NCBI RefSeq assembly: GCF_029643245.1
Contig: NZ_CP116398.1
Location: 1,736,001-1,800,000 of the forward strand
DNA length: 64,000 nucleotides
From: Methylomonas sp. EFPC3
GTDB lineage: Bacteria; Pseudomonadota; Gammaproteobacteria; Methylococcales; Methylomonadaceae
Reading direction: 5' to 3'
The notes beneath the pieces were generated by a model. That model did no database searches, was not told the origin of the DNA, and was given only the letters and a program-made list of their open reading frames with translations. The translations under genes were made by a program, and so were the position numbers. This document shows, piece after piece, positions 9,456-17,394 of this stretch (positions within the stretch are counted from its first letter, which is position 1; every line of letters starts with the position of its first letter).

Positions 9456-10268
9456 TTAGTTAGCAGCGCGTTTCGGCGCGGTTCTGACGTGGGTGGAATA
9501 CAAGGTCAGGCCGGTGAATGCCAGACCGCCGACCAGGTTACCCAGCACAGTCGGAATTTCGTTCCAGACGAAATAGTCCATAATCGAGAAATTGCCGCCC
9601 ATGATCAACCCGGACGGAAACAGAAACATGTTGACCACTGAATGTTCGAAAGTCATGCCGAAGAACAGCATGATCGGCATCCACATCGCAATGACTTTGC
9701 CGCTGACCGAGGTGGAAATCATCGCCCCGACCACGCCGGTCGACACCATCCAGTTGCAAAGCATGCCGCGGATGAAAATGGTAAACCAGCCGGCCATGCC
9801 GTATTTGGCATAGCCCAAGGTTCTGGCTTCGCCGATGCCGGCCAGCTTTTGGCCGACCGCATCCGGCGGCACCGAAAAGCCGTAGGTGAAAACAATCGAC
9901 ATCATCACCGCGACGGTCAGCGCACCCAAAAAGTTGCCGACAAAGACCAAACCCCAGTTGCGCAATATGCCGCCGGTGGTGACGCCGGGGCGTTTGTCCA
10001 GCCAGGCCAACGGCGCCAGCACGAACACGCCGGTCAACAGATCGAAGCCCAGCAGATACAGCATGCAGAATCCCACCGGGAACAAAATCGCACCGAAGAT
10101 CGGCGAACCGGTCTGCACGGTAATCGATACCGCAAACACGGCAGCCAAGGCCAAAATTGCACCGGCCATGTAAGCCCGGATCAAAGTATCCCGGGTCGAC
10201 ATGAAGACTTTGGATTCGCCGGCATCGACCATTTTCGTGACAAATTCCGCTGGAATCAGATAAGACAT
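9456..10268 (-). CDS. Formate/nitrite transporter family channel (FNT)
   Basis: 270 residues with six hydrophobic helices in the FNT (FocA/NirC) arrangement. The family signature around the second pore helix (LLGFDLLTGVFVLAP), the FVGNFLGAL segment, and the helix-5 stretch with CNWMVSTG and the central pore His of FEHSVVNMF are all visible. FNT pentamers move formate or nitrite through the inner membrane. The gene is first in the minus-strand nitrogen cluster, 64 bp before cynS, so nitrite (or possibly another small anion such as cyanate) is a likelier cargo than formate; this is inference. AGGTG precedes the ATG. Confidence 0.92.
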   Translation of the reverse strand: MSYLIPAEFVTKMVDAGESKVFMSTRDTLIRAYMAGAILALAAVFAVSITVQTGSPIFGAILFPVGFCMLYLLGFDLLTGVFVLAPLAWLDKRPGVTTGGILRNWGLVFVGNFLGALTVAVMMSIVFTYGFSVPPDAVGQKLAGIGEARTLGYAKYGMAGWFTIFIRGMLCNWMVSTGVVGAMISTSVSGKVIAMWMPIMLFFGMTFEHSVVNMFLFPSGLIMGGNFSIMDYFVWNEIPTVLGNLVGGLAFTGLTLYSTHVRTAPKRAAN

Positions 10269-10924
10269 AATTCACCTTTGAATTGGATTAGGTACGCAAA
10301 ACCCGGACGTAACAAGGCAAATGCCCGGATGGATGTTATGGAGCCTGATCGCGCAAGCCTCCGTCCCCGACAACTGACGCCGTTATGCGCCGATTGCAGG
10401 ACCTGAGACTTCAAGGTGGGAACAATGGCGAAAGCGGTTGCCGCCCGCAAATCGCGAGCCGCTGTTCAACGCCATTGTTGAAGGGGAAACGGTGCTGCTG
10501 TGCACCGGCCAGATGTAAAGCAGAATTAATGCCAATCCTCGCAATACCGCCAATTGCCTGACGGCCTCCCGAGCCGACCCAGCATTGACCCAGCAAGCTC
10601 GCACCAACTTGGACCAAGAGCGCACCAAAACCGACACAAAGCGGGGTCGACCAGGATTTGGCCAGCCGGCCCGATTTACAAGGCTGCCGGCAGCGATGTC
10701 GCGGCGGCTAAAGCTCATCATTCCACACAAGTGCCGTCATGCCCGCAGGACGCCGGCATCCAGTGCCATCGACGGCAACTTCGAGCCCTTGCAGCCTGTA
10801 TACGCTTCGCGGTCGGCTCCGGCACAAATCGGTCTGGAACAGATTTACATTACCCTGTCAGGCAGGACAGCCTGACATGAATTCCTGCCGGAACGACGGT
10901 TACAAACAACGATGTCTATAACGG
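10269..10924. other. Gene-free gap upstream of the nitrogen cluster
   Basis: 656 bp between the start of the FNT channel gene and the stop of the PqiC-like gene, both on the minus strand. Open frames here have no ribosome site and biased composition, so I call no gene. The 10269-10400 end should hold the promoter of the nitrogen cluster; I found no convincing sigma-54 element. The 10720-10920 end contains a hairpin and has the look of intergenic repeat sequence. Confidence 0.5.
10856..10877. repeat. 8-bp-stem hairpin downstream of PqiC-like gene
   Basis: TGTCAGGC - AGGACA - GCCTGACA forms a perfect 8-bp stem with a 6-base loop, 48 bp after the stop of the PqiC-like gene. No T-tract follows on either strand, so it is not a classical intrinsic terminator; it could stabilise the mRNA 3' end or be a REP-type element. 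Confidence 0.5.
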
Positions 10925-11524
10925 CTAACGCGCCGCCGCCACGGCGCGCACGGCAGCGGCCAATTCGCCGGCAAAGCGGCTCAAACAGATGCTCTGTGCG
11001 GCGACAATGGCTTCGGCGCCGCCTGCGGCCGTTTCGCTGCATTCGAAGCGCTTGCCGGCCAGATTCCGCTCGCCCTGCTTCAATTGCCACTGTGCGGACA
11101 GTACGCTGCGTCCGGCGGCGGTCTGGTGCAATTCCAGAATGTCGAAGCCAAGTTGATAATCCAGCCGCTGCCGCGCCGACCATGGGTAGCGCACCACTTG
11201 CTCGACGCCGAGCCGGATGGCCAAAGTCTGGCTCAAGGTCCGGGCGATATTTTCGTCCAGCCGTTCGGCCCAGCGGTTGTGTTCGTCCAGCCGGTACTGG
11301 TGATCGCTCAAGGCCGTGACCAATTGCGGCCGGTCCAGATAGGCCGGCAAGCGGATCGGCCCCAGGCCGATCACCGTTCCCGGCGCCAGCGCCGGGCCGG
11401 ATTCGTTCGACGCGCCGCTGTCGGCCGTCAGCATGTAAAACTGTAACGGCGCACTGCCGCAAGCGGCCAGTCCCGCAATCGCCGCGGCCGCCAGCGCCGG
11501 GTAAATCCATCGCCTGCCGATCAT
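10925..11524 (-). CDS. PqiC/YmbA-like ABC-transport auxiliary lipoprotein
   Basis: 199 residues. The N terminus is a lipoprotein signal ending in LAAC (lipobox Cys 22) followed by GSAPLQFYML, the start of the PqiC/YmbA domain that recurs in lipid-transport systems ('YxL' strand, then 'GPIRLPAYLDRPQLVT'). PqiC-type lipoproteins sit in the outer membrane and pair with MCE proteins to build a lipid bridge across the periplasm. The gene is last of four on the minus strand (MlaE, MlaF, MlaD, PqiC), 15 bp after the MCE gene. Confidence 0.85.
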   Translation of the reverse strand: MIGRRWIYPALAAAAIAGLAACGSAPLQFYMLTADSGASNESGPALAPGTVIGLGPIRLPAYLDRPQLVTALSDHQYRLDEHNRWAERLDENIARTLSQTLAIRLGVEQVVRYPWSARQRLDYQLGFDILELHQTAAGRSVLSAQWQLKQGERNLAGKRFECSETAAGGAEAIVAAQSICLSRFAGELAAAVRAVAAAR

Positions 11525-11539
11525 CGCTTCTGCCTCCGT

Positions 11540-12532
11540 CTATTTGCCGTAAATGATTGCATTCGGCTGCCGCTCCAACGATTCGCCCAGGTCTTTCAAG
11601 GCGCGGGCGGCGTTGCGCATTTCCTGCATCGCCTGACTTAACGGCGCGTCCGGCGCTGCCATCGCCTCGACCGCAGCCAGCGTACCCTGCGAGGATTGCA
11701 TCAGCTGGGTGGCCGTATTCAAACTGGTTTCGACGGCCTTCAGCACCGGCAACAACTGCTTGTTCAATTCCTGCAAGGTGGTGCGGGTATCGCTCAACGC
11801 GCCGTTGGCGTTGGTCAGCAACGGTCCGGTCTGGCTATTTAAGGTTGCCATCAATTTCTGGGTTTCCTGCAGCGATTTGGCCAGGGCCGCCATCGATTTA
11901 CGGGTATCGTCCGACTGCAACAGCGCCCGTATCTCGACCAGGGTTTCCGACAGGTTTTTCAGGGTGTCTTCCAGCGGCAACTGCTTGGCGCGGTTGATGA
12001 TTTGGTCGGCGGTATTGCGGATTTCGTCGACCGTGGTCGGCACGCTGGGCAATTCCGGCAGATTTTTGTAATCCAGCTTGACCAGATTCATCGGTTTGTC
12101 GGCATGGAAATTCAGATCCACATAGAGCAAGCCGGTCAGCAGGCTCTGGGTTTCCAGGCGCGCTTTCAGGCCCAGATCGATCAGTTTCTGTGCGGCTTGC
12201 CGGTGCTGTTTCTCGGTATGGGCGCCACTCTGCTGCCCGGACACGTCGCGCAACAAGGCCGGATCGATTTCGATCACCACCGGCTTGAACACCCGGCCGG
12301 TGGCTTCGTCCATCACCAGCGAAATTTCGCTGACGTTGCCGATCTGCACGCCCTGCAACTTGACCGGCGCACCGACGTTGAGGCCGTTCAGGGCCGAATC
12401 GAAATAAATCACGAAGCGGTTCTTTTCCTTGAAAAACTGGCCGCCGCCGAACACCATCAACGCGACCACCAGCAGCGTCAGAGCGCCGACCAGAAATATC
12501 CCGATTGCCAAAGGATTGGCTTGTTTACTCAC
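11540..12532 (-). CDS. MlaD-family MCE-domain lipid-transport protein
   Basis: 330 residues from a GTG start at 12532 that overlaps the ATPase stop by 4 bases (GTGA). One N-terminal transmembrane helix is followed by a single MCE domain (about residues 38-150, with the typical FDSALNGLNVGAPVKLQGVQIG) and a long helical C-terminal region (about 170-320) rich in heptad-like Leu and Gln, as in MCE proteins whose helices form a periplasmic barrel. It would bind phospholipid or another hydrophobic substrate and couple to the MlaE/MlaF ABC transporter encoded just upstream. Confidence 0.92.
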   Translation of the reverse strand: MSKQANPLAIGIFLVGALTLLVVALMVFGGGQFFKEKNRFVIYFDSALNGLNVGAPVKLQGVQIGNVSEISLVMDEATGRVFKPVVIEIDPALLRDVSGQQSGAHTEKQHRQAAQKLIDLGLKARLETQSLLTGLLYVDLNFHADKPMNLVKLDYKNLPELPSVPTTVDEIRNTADQIINRAKQLPLEDTLKNLSETLVEIRALLQSDDTRKSMAALAKSLQETQKLMATLNSQTGPLLTNANGALSDTRTTLQELNKQLLPVLKAVETSLNTATQLMQSSQGTLAAVEAMAAPDAPLSQAMQEMRNAARALKDLGESLERQPNAIIYGK

Positions 12533-13320
12533 CTATCGCTCCCTATCAAGTGTTTGGCGCCGTGGCGGCCGTCCTGCTCGCCGCGGGTCAGGAAGCGGAC
12601 GATACTCGGGTCGGCGGATTGTTCCAAGAGCTGGCGCGGCGGGCCGCCGGCAATCATGGTGTGGGTCTCGGCATCCAGAAACACCGAATTATTGCCGATG
12701 GCGAAAATGCTATCCAGATCGTGGGTGACGACGACGATGGTCGCCGACAGCGCGTTGCTCAAACTCAAAATCAAATCGTCCAGCAGCTTGGCCGTGATCG
12801 GGTCCAGCCCGGCCGACGGCTCGTCGAAAAACAGAATTTCCGGGTCCATCGCCATGGCCCGCGCCAGGCCGGCGCGCTTTTGCATGCCGCCGCTCAACTC
12901 GGACGGGTAATAATCCTCGAAGCCGGCCAAGCCGACCAAGGCCAGTTTGTAGGATACGATTTCCCGGACTTTCTTCGGCGGTAGCGCGGTGGCTTCGGTA
13001 ATCGGCAAGGCGACATTCTCGGCCAAGGTCATCGAACTCAACAGCGCCCCGCTTTGAAACAGCACACCGGTGCGGGACAGAATCCGCTCGCGGGTATTCG
13101 GATCGGCTTGCCACAAGCCCTGCTCGCCGTAATAGACGTCGCCCTGGGCCGGCGCCTTCAAGCCGATCATGTGCCGCAACAACGTGGTCTTGCCGCAGCC
13201 GTTGCCGCCCATTACCACGAATACGTCGCCGCGGTTGATCGTGAAATTCAGGTCGCGCTGAATCACGAAATCGCCGTAGGTCATGGTCAGGTCTTTGACC
13301 GTGATGCAAGCTTCGGCCAT
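12529..13320 (-). CDS. MlaF-like ABC transporter ATP-binding protein
   Basis: 263 residues. ATG at 13320 lies 2 bases after the permease stop; longer in-frame extensions overlap the permease gene and are not credible. Walker A GGNGCGKTT, Q-loop, signature LSGGMQKR, Walker B EILFFDEPSAGLDP and the H-loop THD are intact. 'SAGLDPITA' and 'SGGMQKRAGLARA' are hallmarks of the MlaF branch. It powers lipid movement between inner membrane and the periplasmic MCE protein. Confidence 0.94.
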   Translation of the reverse strand: MAEACITVKDLTMTYGDFVIQRDLNFTINRGDVFVVMGGNGCGKTTLLRHMIGLKAPAQGDVYYGEQGLWQADPNTRERILSRTGVLFQSGALLSSMTLAENVALPITEATALPPKKVREIVSYKLALVGLAGFEDYYPSELSGGMQKRAGLARAMAMDPEILFFDEPSAGLDPITAKLLDDLILSLSNALSATIVVVTHDLDSIFAIGNNSVFLDAETHTMIAGGPPRQLLEQSADPSIVRFLTRGEQDGRHGAKHLIGSDR

Positions 13321-13322
13321 GG

Positions 13323-14489
13323 CTAAATCCCGAGCCGGTTGCAAATGATCGTCATCACCGAATCGGCAACGACGATGAAAACGATGGCGGTGACTACAGC
13401 CGAAGTCCCGGCCTCGCCGACCGCCGAGGCGCTGCGGCCGCACTGCATGCCGCGCATGCAGCCGGACAACGCGATCAGGATGCCGAACACCCCGCATTTG
13501 ACAAAGCCGATGGTGAAATCTTTCATTTTTACGGCGCTGGCGGTGCGATCCACATACTCGGTCAACGAGACATCGAAGAAATTGACGGTGACCAGGCCGC
13601 CGCCGATGATGCCCATCAAATCGGCGTACAAGCACAGCAGCGGCATGATCAGAATCAGCGCCAACATCCGCGGCAGCACCAGAAACGCCATCGGGTCCAG
13701 ATTCATCGTGCGCAAAGCGTCGATTTCGCTGTTGACGTGCATCGTTCCAAGCTGAGCGGCATAGGCGGCGCCGGTGCGGCCGGACATGATGATCGCCGTC
13801 ATCAGGCCGCCCATTTCCCGGGTCATGCCCAGGCTGACCAGATTGGCGATGTAGATTTGGGCGCCGAACAACGAAAGCTGCACGGCGCCGACGAAGGCTA
13901 GAATCAGCCCGACCAACAGGCTAATTAAGGTGACAATCGGTAAAGCCGACGGCCCGCATTCCTGCACGTACAACCACAAGTCCTCGCGGCGGAAGTGGGC
14001 CTGGCCGCGCACGGTCGCCAGCGTGCTCAACGCCATTTCGCCGACGAACAGCAACATGGCTCGGCTTTCCCGCACGGCTCCGACCCAGGCCGAGTGCACG
14101 GCCTCATGCCAGGATACCGATTGTTGCTGCCGATGGGCATCGATCCGCTCCGGCACCGCGGCCGCCAGTGCCAGCAGGTTTTGGATCGGTAGGGGCAATG
14201 TGGTTTTGTCGACCGCAACGCCGCTGCGATTAGCGCAATCGAGCAGTTTGACCACTTCGGTGACCAGCATGCTGTCCCAGCGCCCCAAGTCGGTCGTGGA
14301 GAAAATCAGGCTTTTCAGTGCGGTATCGGATTCAATTTGCGTCAACACCGGCTCCACCGGCGGCACCGGCGCGTCCAGCACCCAGTCGCCGCCAATCGCC
14401 ACTTCCAGCGTCTGCTGGCGGCGAACGGTACTGATTGAGGCGCCGGCAACGGCGTTAACGATTAGGGGAGAATTATCGCTTTGTATCAT
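13323..14489 (-). CDS. MlaE-family permease with N-terminal STAS (MlaB-like) domain
   Basis: About 388 residues from ATG 14489; a start at 14573 (416 residues) is possible, and the short distance of AAGGA to the ATG at 14489 leaves this open. Residues 1-110 resemble an MlaB/STAS domain (TLEVAIGGDW..., FSTTDLGRWDSML), followed by the MlaE permease core with about five membrane helices and the coupling-helix region (NLVSLGMTREMGGLMTAI, SGRTGAAYAAQLGTM). The fused STAS-permease form is known in many Gram-negatives. First gene of the four-gene lipid-transport operon. Confidence 0.9.
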   Translation of the reverse strand: MIQSDNSPLIVNAVAGASISTVRRQQTLEVAIGGDWVLDAPVPPVEPVLTQIESDTALKSLIFSTTDLGRWDSMLVTEVVKLLDCANRSGVAVDKTTLPLPIQNLLALAAAVPERIDAHRQQQSVSWHEAVHSAWVGAVRESRAMLLFVGEMALSTLATVRGQAHFRREDLWLYVQECGPSALPIVTLISLLVGLILAFVGAVQLSLFGAQIYIANLVSLGMTREMGGLMTAIIMSGRTGAAYAAQLGTMHVNSEIDALRTMNLDPMAFLVLPRMLALILIMPLLCLYADLMGIIGGGLVTVNFFDVSLTEYVDRTASAVKMKDFTIGFVKCGVFGILIALSGCMRGMQCGRSASAVGEAGTSAVVTAIVFIVVADSVMTIICNRLGI

Positions 14490-14650
14490 TCCTTGGCTTA
14501 CCGAATGGAACGGGCGACCAGTATGCGCACAAGCCCGGCACAAGGCAAGGGCCGCGCAGCAACTCGTCGGCATGCATCCGCTTCAGCAATGCAGCGGAAG
14601 AACCGGCAGCCGGCTAGCCGATGTCCTTAAGTTAAAGATGATTCAAGCCC

Positions 14651-14712
14651 TGTAGCAGCAGGCCATGCCTACGACCCTAGGCGTTTGCTCGCGGGCATGG
14701 CCCGCTCCTACA
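14651..14712. repeat. REP-like element, copy 1
   Basis: 62 bp beginning TGTAG and ending CTACA, with an internal GCGGGC-ATG-GCCCGC hairpin at 14691-14705. The last 22 bases reappear at 41849-41870 in a second copy of the same size. Terminal inverted ends and GC hairpin are typical of REP elements. Confidence 0.6.
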
Positions 14713-15153
14713 AACCGCAAGCGGCGGTTGTTACCGCGAACCAGACGCTCTTCTGGGTCCGACGCATCTGCGCGCAGAGTCCGTTAACCGGCCTGCCGAT
14801 CTCAGCCAGGCATGCTGCGAAGGATGACTGCACAAACAAACTTGGGTAAAGGAGAATCCGAAGTCGAGCTGAGATTTTCAACCTGTTGCGGTCTATCGCC
14901 TAACGTGATTCAATCACGACGATTGAGTTGTTTCCAGCCATAACGTGCCATCATCGACGATATACAGAGGTTAAAATTATATGAGTATCAATATCTTATA
15001 TTTTATAAGGCCGTTTTTTTGTAGTTATACGGAAACTATCTAATTCCTTGTTATATTTATATCAGTATCGGAGGTGTTTTTGGAGTGAGCGGGACGTGAG
15101 CCAAATCTACTGTGAAAGCCAAACAGCAATCGTTTTAGAAAGTAGTGATCGTT

Positions 15154-15174
15154 CAGGGGGTTCAACTCCCCCTG
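15154..15174 (+). other. T-arm-like hairpin (possible tmRNA/tRNA 3' relic)
   Basis: A perfect 7-bp stem (CAGGGGG / CCCCCTG) closes a 7-base loop TTCAACT, exactly the geometry and T-loop consensus of tRNA-like T-arms and identical in loop to many tmRNAs. No acceptor stem or CCA follows, and no other tRNA arms are visible, so this is at most a fragment. Integrating elements often use such 3' ends as attachment sites. Confidence 0.3.
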
Positions 15175-15225
15175 GTAAATTCAAGTTTAGTTTTAACCAT
15201 ACTCAATCTTGCCTGGAGGTGCAAC

Positions 15226-15363
15226 ATGACTAAAATCATCGTTAACATCAAGTTGAAAGCTCGTAGGGTAGTATTGGTTTCATTGTCTTTGCCACTGGGT
15301 TTGTACGGCGTATACCTCGCTCAGCCCAAAACCACTTCCGTAAAATATAACCAGGCAAATTAA
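15226..15363 (+). CDS. Small membrane protein, 45 residues
   Basis: ATG at 15226 follows a strong ribosome site (GGAGG at 15215-15219). The product is basic at the N terminus (IKLKARR), then has one hydrophobic helix (about residues 17-34) and a short polar tail. No family recognised. The stop codon lies inside the 5' end of an attC-like site, as expected for the gene of an integron cassette. Confidence 0.5.
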   Translation: MTKIIVNIKLKARRVVLVSLSLPLGLYGVYLAQPKTTSVKYNQAN

Positions 15364-15420
15364 CTCGGACCGCAAAAACCGCTACGCGCTTTTTGCGCCC
15401 GGTTATTTGCAGCGTTAGGC
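15358..15420 (+). repeat. attC-like recombination site A
   Basis: 63 bp that starts AATTAAC and ends GTTAGGC, matching the outer attC cores (RYYYAAC ... GTTRRRY, one mismatch). The interior is an imperfect palindrome with arms CGCAAAAA (15371-15378) and TTTTTGCG (15390-15397) around an inner CGC-TAC-GCG. Position just after one short gene and 9 bp before the next is what integron cassettes show. Confidence 0.6.
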
Positions 15421-15429
15421 AACACCAAC

Positions 15430-15975
15430 ATGCGCGTCAAACTACCTGCCTTGGAGAAGAACATCTTGAAGTACAGAGCGCTTCAGATGGTCTTGATACT
15501 TCATCAAGTTGAATCGCTTCGAGCCTTTGTCATCGGCTCAATTCGCACCAGCGACAAGTTTGCAACGCATGCTGCTAAGGAGCCCCTGCTCCCTGATGGA
15601 ATCAACCGACCTATGGAGAAAGCTTTTCAAATACTTGTAGAAAAGGAGGTCATCACCGCGAAGGAAAGCGAAGAGCTCCAAGCCATCATCAACCTACGCA
15701 ACCAAGTCGGCCACAAGATCCATGAATTGGTGTCTGACATCTCTGCACCCAAGACACTACGCGGGAATGATCACGTCTATGACTACTTTGCACTGGATAG
15801 GTTTGAGCGCTATCGAGAAAAAATTTCCAAAGGAATGATGAAGCACTTTGTCCTTCAACTAAGCTTTCGCGACCTTGCCTTTGAGCAGGCCGAGGCCACT
15901 TACAAGGAAGAGTTGCGTCGTCTGCATAAACGAATTGAGCGGCAGTACGAAGAGCGAAAGAAATCTGTCGCCTAA
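15430..15975 (+). CDS. HEPN-like protein of unknown function (cassette gene)
   Basis: 181 residues, mostly helical, with a highly charged C-terminal helix (YKEELRRLHKRIERQ). Residues 90-95 read RNQVGH, an R-x4-H motif within a helix preceded by 'LQAIINL', the signature arrangement of HEPN domains, many of which are RNases in toxin-antitoxin and defence systems. No nucleotidyltransferase or antitoxin partner is adjacent. The gene begins 9 bp after attC-like site A and its stop overlaps GCCTAAC (15970-15976), the 5' core of a second site, so it is a cassette gene. The HEPN assignment rests on motif only. Confidence 0.55.
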   Translation: MRVKLPALEKNILKYRALQMVLILHQVESLRAFVIGSIRTSDKFATHAAKEPLLPDGINRPMEKAFQILVEKEVITAKESEELQAIINLRNQVGHKIHELVSDISAPKTLRGNDHVYDYFALDRFERYREKISKGMMKHFVLQLSFRDLAFEQAEATYKEELRRLHKRIERQYEERKKSVA

Positions 15976-15993
15976 CTTGGCGTTCAACAGCTC
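15970..15993 (+). repeat. Half of an attC-like site (site B)
   Basis: GCCTAAC followed by TTGGCGTTCAACAG is the usual 5' half of an attC site. The expected 3' half is missing: the inverted-repeat element begins directly after it at 15994, which suggests the element inserted into the site. Confidence 0.4.
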
Positions 15994-16150
15994 GCGTAGG
16001 TTGGGGTGAGGTACGAACCCCAACATTTTTAACCGGTTCGGCCTTTATTGGTTATTGATGGTTTTATTGGTCGCAATGTCTCGCTGTCATGTTCGGTTGG
16101 TGGCGGAACGGCTGTCGTGTTGGGGTTCCTGTCGTCACCCCAACCTACGC
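15994..16150. mobile_element. 157-bp MITE/REPIN-like element, copy 1
   Basis: Perfect 16-bp terminal inverted repeats (15994-16009 and 16135-16150). Each end also folds locally into a GTTGGGG/CCCCAAC hairpin, so the element looks like two REP hairpins facing each other. A nearly identical 156-bp copy is at 18119-18274. It has no coding capacity and would need a transposase in trans. Confidence 0.75.
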
Positions 16151-16471
16151 TCCCCAAATCGTTTGTCGTTTTCGAGGGAGGCGATTCCCCAATCGGCTGG
16201 CAAGGCCCTAAGGCAGATTCGCAGCGCTAGCGACAATCCGCCAGAACCTCGAAACCACCCGGCGTTTTGCTATCACGAAAACGCCCTACAGTCCTGGCGA
16301 AGGATTATGTGTTTTGCTAGCGTTAAAGCCGCTGCCTTCTTGTTGGGTAGTTGATCGGCGACGGAGGCCGCAAAAAATGTTTGGCATAGAGATTCGAACC
16401 GTTTTCAAGCGAGCAAGCACAGCCGGCCAAGGCCGCACAGACTCGCCCGCGCATGGTGAAGCCGTCGTGAT
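16151..16471. other. Non-coding filler of the cassette array
   Basis: About 320 bp between the element and the next attC-like site. I see no gene; it contains one copy of the hairpin repeat (16251-16302). Confidence 0.5.
16251..16302. repeat. Hairpin repeat, copy 1
   Basis: About 52 bp with core GGCGTTTT - 9-base loop - AAAACGCC. A second copy, differing at a few bases, is at 18030-18081. In both cases it sits within about 100 bp of the inverted-repeat element, once on each side of it. Confidence 0.6.
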
Positions 16472-16547
16472 CGCTAACCCGGCGCCCAACATCGCTCCTT
16501 TCGGTCGCTGGACGCTGCACCATCAAGTCGCTCCGCGCCGGTTAGCG
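16472..16547 (+). repeat. attC-like recombination site C (best example)
   Basis: Outer arms CGCTAAC-C-CGGCGC (16472-16485) and GCGCCG-GTTAGCG (16535-16547) are fully complementary except for one bulged C, reproducing the R''-L''/L'-R' layout with an extrahelical base that defines attC sites folded by integron integrases. Total 76 bp, ending 14 bp before the next start codon. Confidence 0.7.
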
Positions 16548-16561
16548 CTGGGTTGGACATC

Positions 16562-16852
16562 ATGAAACGTATTTATTCAGCTTGGGCGAAACACGGCTCG
16601 TCGCTGCCAAACTGTCTGGCAGAAGGCCTTGACCCGCCGCGATTCAACAACGGGGAGATTGATCCTGATTGCCAGGTGCGCCTCTGGACTATAGAAGTTG
16701 GGTCTCTTGAAGAGGCATTGGCGATTAGAAATCTTAGATGCGGTTGGGAGCCGTATGCACCCGAAGGCGAGGCGGAACCATGCCCAAGGTGTGGCGCCAT
16801 GCACTATCCAATGGGTAGCGGTCAGTGTTGGCAATGCGATCATCAGTGCTAG
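16562..16852 (+). CDS. Small protein with C-terminal zinc-ribbon-like Cys motif (cassette gene)
   Basis: 96 residues from ATG 16562. The C terminus carries two CxxC pairs about 12 residues apart (CPRC ... CWQC) plus a final Cys, suggesting a small zinc ribbon. The N-terminal part is mixed alpha/beta and unrecognised. Placed directly between two attC-like sites on the plus strand, as a single-gene cassette. Confidence 0.5.
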   Translation: MKRIYSAWAKHGSSLPNCLAEGLDPPRFNNGEIDPDCQVRLWTIEVGSLEEALAIRNLRCGWEPYAPEGEAEPCPRCGAMHYPMGSGQCWQCDHQC

Positions 16853-16906
16853 GTGTGTGTCGCGCTTGACCGGAGCGCGGTCTTATTTTTCAGCTTTACG
16901 TTAGGC
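16853..16906 (+). repeat. attC-like recombination site D
   Basis: Begins at the stop of the preceding gene and ends in the attC 3' core GTTAGGC (16900-16906). It contains a CGCGCT/AGCGCG stem (16861-16879). The 5' core is not well conserved, so the left boundary is approximate. Confidence 0.45.
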
Positions 16907-16959
16907 GATATGGCAGCGCCTTCTTTTAACCTGCCATAACAATACCTTGAGGAGGGAGC

Positions 16960-17304
16960 ATGCCCACTTTAGTCGAGACTGAAAAAGATAAATCCAATAA
17001 AACAGTCACTACTGTTATCTACGCTCTGTACGCCGCATCGCTGTTGCTTGGCATTACGAGCATCGTCGCCATCGTCATGAATTACGTCAAAAAAGATGAT
17101 GTTGCGGGCACATATCTGGAAAGCCATTTTCGTTGGCAAATACGTACCTTCTGGTTCAGCTTGTTGTGGGGCATCGTTGGCTTCGTTACATTCTTTATTG
17201 TCGTTGGCTGGTTTGTGCTGATTGCCGATCTTGTCTGGTTTATCTACCGCATCGTTAAAGGATGGCTACGCCTCAATGAAGGAAAACCAATGTATAGCGT
17301 CTGA
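16960..17304 (+). CDS. DUF4870-like small membrane protein (cassette gene)
   Basis: 114 residues with three hydrophobic helices (about 18-40, 60-88, 90-108) and the typical 'SHFRWQIRTFW' loop between helices 1 and 2 and the 'WRxxRxxxGxxxLNEGKP'-type tail seen in DUF4870-like inner-membrane proteins, which recur in integron cassettes and near chaperones. Strong ribosome site GAGGAGG before the ATG. Function unknown. It lies between attC-like sites D and E. Confidence 0.7.
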   Translation: MPTLVETEKDKSNKTVTTVIYALYAASLLLGITSIVAIVMNYVKKDDVAGTYLESHFRWQIRTFWFSLLWGIVGFVTFFIVVGWFVLIADLVWFIYRIVKGWLRLNEGKPMYSV

Positions 17305-17379
17305 CCCCGTCCTCTACTCGGACAGTAAAAAGCCGCGCGACTTCGTTGCCCCGCTGTTTTACTGCCGGTTGTGGCAGAC
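17299..17379 (+). repeat. attC-like recombination site E
   Basis: Outer cores GTCTGAC (17299-17305) and GGCAGAC (17373-17379) are near-complementary; inner arms CAGTAAAAAGC and GCTGTTTTACTG pair with one bulge. The site overlaps the last codons of the preceding gene and ends 15 bp before the next ATG. Confidence 0.5.
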
Positions 17380-17394
17380 ATTAAACTAGCCGTC

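Larger units (their letters stand above)
14490..15225. other. Intergenic region at the left edge of the cassette array
   Basis: 736 bp without a credible gene. It holds a REP-like element (14651-14712), an AT-rich tract (about 14940-15060) that could contain promoters in either direction, and a tRNA T-arm-like hairpin (15154-15174). Base composition shifts here from that of the Mla operon to that of the small-gene array. Confidence 0.5.

Noticed and set aside
10383-10730. 115-codon minus-strand frame between FNT and PqiC-like genes
   Set aside because: No ribosome site, atypical composition and no family; more likely intergenic sequence.
15048-15233. 61-codon frame before the cassette array
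   Set aside because: It runs through the T-arm-like hairpin and the ribosome site of the next gene, and its product looks random.
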